NCBI RefSeq assembly: GCF_018219155.1
Contig: NZ_CP056123.1
Location: forward strand, 3,481,505 to 3,545,504
From: Moritella sp. 24
GTDB taxonomy: Bacteria > Pseudomonadota > Gammaproteobacteria > Enterobacterales > Moritellaceae
DNA length: 64,000 nucleotides
Direction: 5' to 3'
A model generated the notes under the pieces. The model worked only from the letters and a program-made list of their open reading frames with translations. It was not told where the DNA came from and searched no databases. A program made the translations under genes and the position numbers. The stretch's first letter is position 1. The number at the start of each line of letters is the position of its first letter. Of this stretch, positions 56,845 through 64,000 are shown piece after piece.

Positions 56845-57681
56845 ATGCCACACACTGCAATATTCTTTAGCACACGGTTAACGTTTACTACGCATACCGA
56901 CTTTCCTATCAACGCTGTGGACGATCTTGGTGAAACCATTGACGTATACTTGTTTAACAGCAATACCTTAGATAATGAACAAATAGCAGCATTTGCAGCG
57001 CATTATTTACACCCACAGGAACAGGCGATATTTCACAAACGTAAACAGCAGCAAGCCCAACAAGAATACCTTGCTAGTCGTATTATTATAAAGACGTATG
57101 CGAGTAAGCATTTAGGCTATGATTTCGCCGATCTTTACGTCCTATTCGATAGCCAAGATAATTGCTTACATGTGTATCATCATAATCAGATTATCGCATT
57201 ACGCTGTTGTATTTCTCATTCTAGTGGGCAAGTCCTTGTCGCATTACTGCCAACAACAAAAAAAGTTAAGTTGGGTGTCGATTTAGAGTGGATCTCAACC
57301 AAGCGTTCACTCGAAAAAGTGGCGAAACATTACTACCATGCTGAAGAATTACAAGCTTGTCTGGCACAAACAGAATCAGTTTCAGAAACCGTTGTAGAAG
57401 AAGCGCTACAGCCGAGTGCGTTGTATCGGATATGGACGTTAAAAGAAGCGTTAGCAAAGGCTATTAAGCAGCCGATAGCCAAGCTAATACGTGATAATGT
57501 ATTTGCGTATTGCGCACCATTCAATGTGCACTCAGCTTGTTATTCAGCTTCAGATAACCACAACAATACGATGTTTGATTTAAGCATTATCAGCGATATT
57601 GAACTCACTGATAATGCAGCTAACACCCACATCAATATTCTAATGGGTAAGTTAGATCAGGATTTGCGTAAGGTTAAATAA
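56845..57681 (+). CDS. 4'-phosphopantetheinyl transferase (Sfp type; candidate PfaE)
   Basis: 278 residues. PPTase motifs: SHSSG at 124-128 (P1b-like), LGVDLEW at 143-149 with Mg ligands D146 and E148, and WTLKEALAKA with W197, K200 and E201. It moves phosphopantetheine from CoA to Ser of acyl or peptidyl carrier proteins. A PPTase called PfaE, encoded apart from pfaABCD, activates the polyunsaturated-fatty-acid synthase of Moritella. This may be its orthologue, but no pfa genes lie in the window. Its 3' end overlaps the convergent M50B gene by 25 bases. Confidence 0.8.
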   Translation: MPHTAIFFSTRLTFTTHTDFPINAVDDLGETIDVYLFNSNTLDNEQIAAFAAHYLHPQEQAIFHKRKQQQAQQEYLASRIIIKTYASKHLGYDFADLYVLFDSQDNCLHVYHHNQIIALRCCISHSSGQVLVALLPTTKKVKLGVDLEWISTKRSLEKVAKHYYHAEELQACLAQTESVSETVVEEALQPSALYRIWTLKEALAKAIKQPIAKLIRDNVFAYCAPFNVHSACYSASDNHNNTMFDLSIISDIELTDNAANTHINILMGKLDQDLRKVK

Positions 57682-58301
57682 ATAAAAAATAAACTGGTCA
57701 GAAACCACAAGCCACCCCACATAAAGGTTGCGCCACCCATTTCATTGGCTAACATACGCGCATCGGATAATGCTCCACTATGAACAATGGTGTCTTGCCA
57801 AATATCCAAAGGAACATAAATCATACTTGCACTGGCAAACACCAATAGGACTGTTTGCTTAATGCCTGCATTTGCATATTTTAGCAATACGATGATAACG
57901 GCAGCAATCACGGCTGCAAATCCGATGGTATATAAAGTACCACCAAAAAATACAGCCACTAATAACATAGTCAACGCCAATAGCGCTAAACAGATATCAG
58001 TGGTTTGACGACGGCTACTGGCAGCATAAAACAATAAACCAAACAATAATGAACCGAGATAGCCCGCACTCAGAATAATAAAGCGCGAGCCCCCCATCGA
58101 GCGAACATGACCACTCTGGTAAGCAGACACGACAAACTCGACCACCTTACCCCCCGTCAGCCACGTCGCTAGCGCATGACTAAGCTCGTGTAAAAACACC
58201 ACTAATATTTTAAGTGGTGCGATTAATGCGCTCTGCCACATAAAAGCAAGAACCGTAAACACGAGTATAAATAAAATTCGTCTATCTCTCGCGATCATCA
58301 T
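57657..58301 (-). CDS. M50B-type membrane metallopeptidase
   Basis: 214 residues with about six membrane segments. HELSH at 38-42 is the HExxH motif in a hydrophobic setting, and SGHVRSMGGSRFIILSAGYLGSLLFG supplies the segment where the third ligand is expected. It matches the peptidase M50B-like family (PF13398). Site-2-protease-like enzymes cleave within membranes; the substrate of this subgroup is unknown. Its ATG overlaps the msrA stop by one base, so the two are cotranslated, and its 3' end overlaps the PPTase gene. Confidence 0.78.
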   Translation of the reverse strand: MMIARDRRILFILVFTVLAFMWQSALIAPLKILVVFLHELSHALATWLTGGKVVEFVVSAYQSGHVRSMGGSRFIILSAGYLGSLLFGLLFYAASSRRQTTDICLALLALTMLLVAVFFGGTLYTIGFAAVIAAVIIVLLKYANAGIKQTVLLVFASASMIYVPLDIWQDTIVHSGALSDARMLANEMGGATFMWGGLWFLTSLFFIYLTLRKS

Positions 58302-58942
58302 TAATTACTCGGGTAACAGATACCACTGCCACCAAGACCGCAATAGCCTTGAGGGTTTTTAGCAAGATATTGTTGATGGTCGGCCTCTGCATAATAAAAT
58401 GGAGCAGCAAGATCGACTTCAGTCGTAATAGACTCTGTACTACCTGCATCCGTCAGTGCCTGCTGATAATGTGCAGCAGATGCTCTTGCTTGCGACAGTT
58501 GCAACTTAGTCGAGCAGTAAATAGCAGAACGGTATTGCGTCCCTTGATCGGCACCTTGACGCATACCTTGCGTTGGCTGATGATTTTCCCAGAACAAGAT
58601 CAGAAGCTCTGCGAAACTAATAACTTCGGGATCAAATACCACTAGCACAGATTCAGTGTGTCCCGTTTGACCACTGCATACTTGTTGGTAGCGAGGGTGT
58701 ACGGTATAGCCACCTTGATAACCTACCGCTGTCGTAACGACACCAGGTATTGACCAAAATAAGCGTTCCGCGCCCCAAAAACAGCCCATTGCAAAATAAC
58801 AAACCTGATATTGTGCAACAAAAGGCGGTACCATATTCGTTCCAGACACATAATGTAATGCATCAACAGTAATGGCCGTCGGATTATCAGGTAGTGCATC
58901 TGATTCACTAACCATTGTTAATTTATTTTTTGTAAAAAACAT
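58301..58942 (-). CDS. msrA: Peptide methionine sulfoxide reductase MsrA
   Basis: 213 residues (E. coli 212). The catalytic Cys54 lies in [10 protein letters not shown]. The resolving cysteines C201 and C209 lie in [11 protein letters not shown], the E. coli arrangement. It reduces methionine-S-sulfoxide in proteins using thioredoxin. It is upstream of, and overlaps, the M50B peptidase gene by one base. The HlyU-like gene is 36 bases upstream on the same strand. Confidence 0.95.
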   Translation of the reverse strand: MFFTKNKLTMVSESDALPDNPTAITVDALHYVSGTNMVPPFVAQYQVCYFAMGCFWGAERLFWSIPGVVTTAVGYQGGYTVHPRYQQVCSGQTGHTESVLVVFDPEVISFAELLILFWENHQPTQGMRQGADQGTQYRSAIYCSTKLQLSQARASAAHYQQALTDAGSTESITTEVDLAAPFYYAEADHQQYLAKNPQGYCGLGGSGICYPSN

Positions 58943-58978
58943 AGTGAACTCCCGCGTTAATTAATCAAAAGCAACAAG

Positions 58979-59281
58979 TTACTTAAACATATCATCGCCA
59001 ATTTGATCGATGAATAGCTTACATTTTTGTAGTGTGATTTGTTCAGCTTGTTGCTTGCTCATACAAAGATCAGAACGAATAAATGAATGTGTTAAATTTT
59101 TCGCGTCCTCATCACCTTCAACTGGCTTTTCAATTAAACCCGCAACACGGTATTGTCCAGCCTCTTCAGTCGGCATTACAAAAATAAGATAGCCATTGTA
59201 ATGTACTGGTTCAACTGTTGGTGAGTTGTCGACAGGTACCGTCTCTGAGCCAGAAAAAAGTTGTTTTAAGAATCCGAACAT
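58979..59281 (-). CDS. HlyU family protein
   Basis: 100 residues. MFGFLKQLFSG is followed by EPVHYNGYLIFVMPTEEAGQYRVAGLIEK and THSFIRSDLCMSKQQAEQITLQKCKLFIDQIGD, matching the PF10115 family named after a Vibrio hemolysin activator. That name is misleading: there is no DNA-binding domain visible, and these small proteins are of unknown function (the winged-helix HlyU of V. cholerae is a different protein). It is probably cytosolic and may be transcribed with msrA. Confidence 0.78.
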   Translation of the reverse strand: MFGFLKQLFSGSETVPVDNSPTVEPVHYNGYLIFVMPTEEAGQYRVAGLIEKPVEGDEDAKNLTHSFIRSDLCMSKQQAEQITLQKCKLFIDQIGDDMFK

Positions 59282-59459
59282 GAAATAACAGCCAATTTAA
59301 TTGTTTGATAGTTAATCAGAGTATAATCAGCAAGCTAGAACAGAGCAATAGTCTTGCGGCAGTAATGACATTAGTTTACATCATCATTTTCAATACGTAG
59401 TTCCTATTAATAAAGTGATGCTTTAACGCAGCACTCGCATGCAGCAAGATTGACAGTCA

Positions 59460-59496
59460 TAAAAAAGGCTCCTTACCACAACAGTAAGAAGCCTCA
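59460..59496 (-). terminator. Terminator of pssA
   Basis: AGGCTCCTTAC pairs with GTAAGAAGCCT with one mismatch around a 7-base loop; on the minus strand a T run follows. It lies 36 bases after the pssA stop. Confidence 0.75.
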
Positions 59497-59531
59497 ATAA
59501 CACGTTGAACCAGTGCTAACTAAACCCTAAA

Positions 59532-60893
59532 TTAGAGAATACGTTTAAGGAGCATATCCAAACGTGTTGTTTTAATGCGACGCATAAACTTCTTCACGGG
59601 TGCAGGATAATCAGACAACGATTCTAAGTCTGATAAATGTTTAATACGACGAGTATTTTTCAATACGTGTTCTTGTTCTGCTTGCAACGTGTCTTTTAAT
59701 AACTGCTTAGTATCATGGATAAGAATACCATTCTCTAAATCTAAGCCCCATGCACGTGGGTTTAAGTTATTACCCGTTAATAAGTGATATTTATAATCAC
59801 AACACATACCTTTAAGGTGGAAGCTATTACCTTCATCTTTCCATAAACGTACGTTAAGCAGTCCTTTATCGATAAACGGTTGGCACGTTTTAACGAACTT
59901 ATACAGGTAACTTTCGTAGATATACGGTAATGCAGAAATCACTTTAAACGGTTCTGACGGCGGAATGAAAAAATCATTCGCTGTTTTGTCACCAATCACC
60001 AAGGTTACTTTCACGTTACGTTTTAATAGACGCTTAATATCTTTCGATATTGATAACGGTAAATTAAAATAAGGCGTGAAAATAGTTACTTCACTTTCTA
60101 CTGAACGCAGTAGATTAGTAATAGTTTGATTAAGCTTATTACCGTGACGGCCAAAGCCCGAAATCGGTGTAATACCCACTTCATTACTTTCTGGTGTGGT
60201 ATTAATATAATGATACTGTGCACTGCGTAGCGTTTGCTTAAACTGACGAATATCTTGCTTTAACGCCTTGCTTGATGGAATAGCCTCGTCATCAAGTCGA
60301 GTTACGGCATTTTGGCTAACAAAATAGTCTTCTAAATAAGCAACCATAGAATCTGCTAATGCAGGGTTGTACAGTACATGGTAACGATCACAGCGGTATT
60401 TATCTGCTTGATGTAAATAAATATCGTTAATACTCGCGCCGCTATACAATACTGAGTCATCAAAAATAAAGCCTTTAAGATGCAATACACCTAATACTTC
60501 TTTACCTTTAACTGGCACGCCTAAAATAGTTACTTTATCGCCGAGCTTTTTACGCATCTCTTTATAGAGATCAGCATTGCCGCCATTTTCTTTTTGGCCA
60601 ATAAGGCCTCGTTGTGCGCGATGAAAATCAACGAACACTTTAATTACTAAGCCAGGATTATTAACGCGCGCTTGATAAAGCGCATTAAGGATTTCTCTGC
60701 CTGCCTCATCATCTTGAAGATATAAGGCCGAAATATAAATGCGTTTCGAAGATGAAGCAATTAAGTTGAGTATTTTTGCTTTAAAATCACGCGCTGAAAG
60801 TAAAACATCAATATGCCCTGCCGACATTGGCAGTTGCTTTAAGTTGGTAATCGTAGATTGATAAAACTCTAATGATTTCATATGTTGTTTCAA
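59532..60893 (-). CDS. pssA: CDP-diacylglycerol--serine O-phosphatidyltransferase (PssA, PLD type)
   Basis: 453 residues (E. coli 451). Two HKD motifs: H138-K140-D145 in HLKGFIFDD and H359-K361-D366 in HLKGMCCDYKY, followed by TGNNLNPRAWGLDLENGI. FVDFHRAQRGLIG and FTPYFNLP are also conserved. The enzyme makes phosphatidylserine, the precursor of phosphatidylethanolamine, and binds the membrane peripherally with its basic C-terminus (MRRIKTTRLDMLLKRIL). Together with PgsA at 5068 it represents the two branches of phospholipid synthesis in this window. Single gene, with its own terminator. Confidence 0.97.
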   Translation of the reverse strand: MKQHMKSLEFYQSTITNLKQLPMSAGHIDVLLSARDFKAKILNLIASSSKRIYISALYLQDDEAGREILNALYQARVNNPGLVIKVFVDFHRAQRGLIGQKENGGNADLYKEMRKKLGDKVTILGVPVKGKEVLGVLHLKGFIFDDSVLYSGASINDIYLHQADKYRCDRYHVLYNPALADSMVAYLEDYFVSQNAVTRLDDEAIPSSKALKQDIRQFKQTLRSAQYHYINTTPESNEVGITPISGFGRHGNKLNQTITNLLRSVESEVTIFTPYFNLPLSISKDIKRLLKRNVKVTLVIGDKTANDFFIPPSEPFKVISALPYIYESYLYKFVKTCQPFIDKGLLNVRLWKDEGNSFHLKGMCCDYKYHLLTGNNLNPRAWGLDLENGILIHDTKQLLKDTLQAEQEHVLKNTRRIKHLSDLESLSDYPAPVKKFMRRIKTTRLDMLLKRIL

Positions 60894-61194
60894 GCTGATT
60901 TATAAAAGTTAATCGATAATTATCACTGATTACAGCAATGATTGCTATTTATCTCTGCAAATATTAGACGTCGATGCAAAAAAATTACATTTCTTCACAG
61001 AAGTTACACAAGTAACGGGAAATAATAATCAATAGATGACACCTATCAATTATTATTTAATAAACAATTTCATTTTATTTCAGAAAAACATATTATGTAC
61101 GCATCAAGAGTGAATTCACTCACTAGCAACTGGTACTGACATTAAAGTACGTATAGAGTGCTAACCAATTTTATTTACGCGGAGTATTTTTATT
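60894..61194. other. 301-bp divergent intergenic region pssA / grxA
   Basis: Very AT-rich with no supported gene, repeat or RNA. It should contain the two divergent promoters. Confidence 0.5.
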
Positions 61195-61458
61195 ATGTTT
61201 ACAGTTATCTTTGGTCGTCCTGGTTGCCCATTTTGCGTTCGTGCAAAACAAATTGCAGAAACATTAAAAACTGAAAACGAAGATTTTGACTTCAACTACA
61301 TCGATATGCTTGCAGAAGGCATCAGCAAAGCTGACCTAGAAAAATCAGCAGGCGTACCAGTAAACACTGTTCCGCAAATCTTTATCGACCAAAAACATGT
61401 TGGCGGTTGCACTGAATTTGAACAGTATGCAAAAGAAAACTTGGGTCTATACGCATAA
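61195..61458 (+). CDS. grxA: Glutaredoxin GrxA
   Basis: 87 residues (E. coli 85). The active site CPFC is at 11-14 (E. coli CPYC); NTVPQIFIDQKHVGGCTEF carries the cis-proline and the glutathione-binding GG. It reduces ribonucleotide reductase and mixed disulfides with glutathione. GGAG is placed before the ATG. It precedes pdxH by 9 bases, so the two are cotranscribed. Confidence 0.95.
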   Translation: MFTVIFGRPGCPFCVRAKQIAETLKTENEDFDFNYIDMLAEGISKADLEKSAGVPVNTVPQIFIDQKHVGGCTEFEQYAKENLGLYA

Positions 61459-61467
61459 GGTCTAACA

Positions 61468-62121
61468 ATGTCTTTATTAAATAAGATTCGTTGTGCATTT
61501 ACCTTAGGGCAAGGCGTATTAATCGACTTGCCCGACCTTGATCCCAGTGTTGATCCGTTTGAACAGTTTCAGAACTGGTTTCAAGCGGCGCAAGACTGCG
61601 GCATCGTATTACCAGAATCAATGACAGTATCGACTGTTGATGCTAATGGTTACCCTTCTTGCCGTGTTGTACTACTTAAAGAATTGAGCAAAGAAGGCTT
61701 TGTTTTCTTTACCAATTACGACAGTAGAAAAGGCCAAGAGTTAACACTCAATCCACATATCGCGTTAACATTCCATTGGAATATTTTACAGCGTCAAGTG
61801 CGTATTCAAGGTGTTGTCGAAAAACTCTCAGCTGAAGATTCGAATGCTTACTTCCAGTCTCGTGGACGTGGTAGCCGAATCGGCGCATGGGCATCAAAAC
61901 AAAGTTCAGTCATCTCTTCTCGCAAAGACCTCGAACAACAAGTTAAGCAGTTCACAGACAAATTTGCGAATAAAGAAGTACCATTACCTGAGTTTTGGGG
62001 CGGCTATGTTGTCAAACCAAGCAGTATTGAGTTTTGGCAAGGTAAAGCGGATCGTTTACATGATCGCTTTAGCTATGTAAAAGAGGGTGATAATTGGCAG
62101 GTTGATCGTCTAGCACCCTAG
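61468..62121 (+). CDS. pdxH: Pyridoxamine/pyridoxine 5'-phosphate oxidase
   Basis: 217 residues (E. coli 218). FMN and substrate motifs MTVSTVDANGYPSCRVVLLKELSKEGFVFFTNYDSRKGQEL, WGGYVVKPSSIEFWQGKADRLHDRF and the end VDRLAP match the family throughout. It oxidises PNP or PMP to PLP in the cytoplasm, supplying the cofactor of AlaA, PabC and the MocR regulator here. It sits in an operon with grxA, followed by a terminator. Confidence 0.97.
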   Translation: MSLLNKIRCAFTLGQGVLIDLPDLDPSVDPFEQFQNWFQAAQDCGIVLPESMTVSTVDANGYPSCRVVLLKELSKEGFVFFTNYDSRKGQELTLNPHIALTFHWNILQRQVRIQGVVEKLSAEDSNAYFQSRGRGSRIGAWASKQSSVISSRKDLEQQVKQFTDKFANKEVPLPEFWGGYVVKPSSIEFWQGKADRLHDRFSYVKEGDNWQVDRLAP

Positions 62122-62170
62122 TGCCGTTACGTAACGAGCTATGGCTGTTCGAATATAGGTTATGTCGATT

Positions 62171-62202
62171 AAAGCAGGTAAATTTATTTACCTGCTTTTT
62201 TT
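62171..62202 (+). terminator. Terminator of grxA-pdxH (also facing cobQ)
   Basis: AAAGCAGGTAAAT pairs with ATTTACCTGCTTT around two bases and is followed by a T run. Flanking A run on the other side allows use by cobQ transcripts too. Confidence 0.88.
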
Positions 62203-62228
62203 ATCTCTACATTATAGCTAATTAAACA

Positions 62229-63650
62229 TTACAACCAAGCTAACTTTTCAAACATGTCGGCAACCCGGTTTAGCTCAGCGTCTAAGCTCACAGCGTGATC
62301 ATCTGCATCACCCTCCCAGCCTAAGTTCGCTAAAAACTGGTTGATAAAGCCCTTATTATCAAATAAGCCATGCAGGTAACAGCCATACACATTACCTTGT
62401 TGCCAACCTAAATCAGTTTCAATAAAGTTTTTGCATGTACTATGCAGGCGGTGTTCTTGAGCGCCCTCTTTTAGACTTATCTGGGTTTTACCATGATGGA
62501 TTTCATAGCCCGATAATTTAAGGCCTTGCCAATCAATCTCACGTTGTTTAGTTGTTTTAGTTTCTGCGTGGGCTGTTACTATCGGTAATAAACCTAATCC
62601 CTGTTCATCGCCCCCTTCTATATGGTGCGGATCAAGAATGTGTTCACCTAATAACTGCATCCCACCACAAATACCTAAAATAGGCTGACCACGCTGTGCC
62701 GCTTTATGGATCTCATTGGCGAGTCCAGACTCACGTAAGTGTAATAAACTTGCAGCGGTATTTTTACTACCGGGTAAAATGATGGCATCAAAGTCAATTA
62801 ACGATTGCCCATCACGCAACGGAACGACACTGACATTATCTTGATGAATCAAGTTATCGAATTCATCCATATTCGCAGCATACGGGTAAGCGACGAGTGC
62901 AATGTTGATGTGCCCACGTTTATAAGTAGCACGGTGATGCAAAGTATCTTCTTCAGGTAAACGATGTGGAAAATAATGAATATTAGCCACGGTCGGTATA
63001 CCCGTTTTATCTTCTAACCAATCCATTGCATTACCAAGTAGCAGCGGATCACCACGGAATTTATTTAATACAAACCCTTTAATCAGTTTCTGCTCTTCTT
63101 CTGCAAGGCACATAAACGTACCCAGAAGATGCGCAAATGCGCCACCCTTATCGATATCTGCCACCAAATACACATCTGCATTACAAGCGAGTGCGACACT
63201 CATGTTAACAATATCACTAGCACGTAAATTTACTTCAGCGGGGCTACCTGCACCTTCAATGATCACTTGCTGATATTCTTGCTGCAGCTCAGACAGCGCA
63301 TGTTCAACATGCTCAAACAGATGCGCTTTACGCTCCATCCATGGAGTGTTGCTCAATTCAGGGGCTGGCTTGCCATTTAAAATGAGTTGGCTCTGTGTAT
63401 CTGCACTCGGCTTTAATAATACCGGATTCATGCGGACATCAGGCATCACTTTCGCAGCGATGGCTTGTAGATACTGAGCACGGCCGATCTCGTCACCTTG
63501 GGCGGTAACAGCAGCATTATTACTCATATTTTGCGCTTTAAAGGGAGCCACATTGACACCACGATTAGCAAACATACGGCATAGACCCGCAACAACGAAA
63601 CTCTTACCGGCGTCGCTGGTACACCCCATAATCATGATTGGCTTTGTCAT
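62229..63650 (-). CDS. cobQ: Cobyric acid synthase
   Basis: 473 residues. The N-terminal dethiobiotin-synthetase-like ATPase has MIMGCTSDAGKSFVVAGL (P-loop near 9-17) and NMSNNAAVTAQGDEIGRAQ. The C-terminal glutamine amidotransferase has GICGGMQLLG with nucleophile C328, and late His in YLHGLF. It amidates four carboxyl groups on adenosylcobyrinic diamide with glutamine and ATP. No other cobalamin genes are within the window, so it probably belongs to a scattered salvage or synthesis set. It lies 39 bases downstream of the DUF3108 gene. Confidence 0.94.
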   Translation of the reverse strand: MTKPIMIMGCTSDAGKSFVVAGLCRMFANRGVNVAPFKAQNMSNNAAVTAQGDEIGRAQYLQAIAAKVMPDVRMNPVLLKPSADTQSQLILNGKPAPELSNTPWMERKAHLFEHVEHALSELQQEYQQVIIEGAGSPAEVNLRASDIVNMSVALACNADVYLVADIDKGGAFAHLLGTFMCLAEEEQKLIKGFVLNKFRGDPLLLGNAMDWLEDKTGIPTVANIHYFPHRLPEEDTLHHRATYKRGHINIALVAYPYAANMDEFDNLIHQDNVSVVPLRDGQSLIDFDAIILPGSKNTAASLLHLRESGLANEIHKAAQRGQPILGICGGMQLLGEHILDPHHIEGGDEQGLGLLPIVTAHAETKTTKQREIDWQGLKLSGYEIHHGKTQISLKEGAQEHRLHSTCKNFIETDLGWQQGNVYGCYLHGLFDNKGFINQFLANLGWEGDADDHAVSLDAELNRVADMFEKLAWL

Positions 63651-63689
63651 TTTATCTTCTACTTGAATTCAAATATTAAGTGCAATCGG

Positions 63690-64000
63690 TTACTGAAAAG
63701 TAAGGTCGGTAAGTTTTAAAAACGACTTACGTTCACCATGCTTATATACTTCAACTTGCGCAAGTTGGTAATCGAGTTTCGGAATAAACCAGTAATAGGT
63801 AGCACGGTTTTTTTTCTTCTTAACTTCTTTCACTTTAACCGCAGTCATGTCACCAAATATAGTGTTAAGGGTTTCTTCCTGTACGACTTCAAACTGGATA
63901 GTCTCTAGCTTCTTTTCGAATACCCATTCATAACTCAATTCAGTCTTACCTAACCGCAGATCATTTTGTACTAAAATGGTCAAGGCACCCACATCGATCA
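63690..64000 (-). CDS. DUF3108 domain protein, C-terminal part (cut by window edge)
   Basis: The reverse frame is open to the end of the window. The GTG at 63992 is internal: codons before it (reading I-D) continue beyond position 64000. The visible 103 residues contain LSYEWVFEKKLETIQFEVVQEETLNTIFGDMTAVKV and TYYWFIPKLDYQLAQVEVYKHGE, the end of DUF3108, a periplasmic beta-barrel-like lipid-binding fold. Function unknown. It lies upstream of cobQ on the same strand. Confidence 0.75.
   Translation of the reverse strand, partial: IDVGALTILVQNDLRLGKTELSYEWVFEKKLETIQFEVVQEETLNTIFGDMTAVKVKEVKKKKNRATYYWFIPKLDYQLAQVEVYKHGERKSFLKLTDLTFQ

Overview
The window reads as chromosomal DNA of a marine, Vibrio/Shewanella/Moritella-like gammaproteobacterium. 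The proteins are close to E. coli in length and motifs, the DNA is AT-rich, tRNA genes sit in tandem copies, and many gene blocks follow gammaproteobacterial order. Examples are uvrY-uvrC-pgsA followed by Cys/Leu tRNAs, tRNA-Ser(UGA)-yccA-tusE, lrp/ftsK-lolA-rarA-serS, trxB-aat-bpt-infA, yeaC/gapA/yeaD and ppsA/ppsR. Moritella is my best guess, but the genus is an inference made without database comparison.

Layout. 1-2690: secDF (secF cut by the window edge) and a small exported protein. 2776-4933: eight tRNA genes on the minus strand (five Leu(UAA), three Cys(GCA)) with a type IV pilin-like gene lying between two Leu copies. 5068-8253: pgsA, uvrC and the response regulator uvrY. 8638-11257: a mini Cys-rich protein, three separate tRNA-Ser(UGA) units, a nine-copy heptanucleotide repeat, yccA and tusE. 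11339-18484: serS, crcB, rarA, lolA, ftsK and lrp. 18935-22086: trxB, the N-end-rule transferases aat and bpt, infA, yeaC. 22313-28783: central carbon genes, with two different GAPDHs, a degenerate MalQ-like protein and the YeaD mutarotase. 28865-34434: a lipoprotein, the large flavo/iron-sulfur dehydrogenase YdiJ, and a lone NIT-like membrane sensor behind a sigma-54-type promoter. 34492-42747: ppsA/ppsR, pabC, an HD protein, a glycerophosphodiesterase, a hotdog thioesterase, alaA and a DUF4345 protein.

42929-56790 is the most accessory-looking part. It holds an unrecognised two-gene membrane module, a HupE/UreJ protein with an anchored partner, a LysR/MFS divergent pair, yfbR, a probable Zur-controlled zinc-uptake operon (outer-membrane barrel, binding protein, permease, but no ATPase), a DUF4344 metallopeptidase, a lipoprotein, and a MocR regulator divergent from a beta-hydroxyacid dehydrogenase. 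56845-64000: a phosphopantetheinyl transferase, an M50B peptidase, msrA, HlyU-like, pssA, grxA, pdxH, cobQ and the end of a DUF3108 gene.

Working together: GapA, the second GAPDH, PpsA and its regulator PpsR set the direction of flux in lower glycolysis and gluconeogenesis. PgsA and PssA are the two branch enzymes of phospholipid synthesis. Aat and Bpt tag proteins for turnover. TrxB, GrxA and MsrA maintain thiol redox state. The most interesting regulatory signals are the sigma-54-type promoter of the NIT-like gene and the paired Zur-like palindromes of the zinc locus. No CRISPR array, prophage or insertion sequence was seen.
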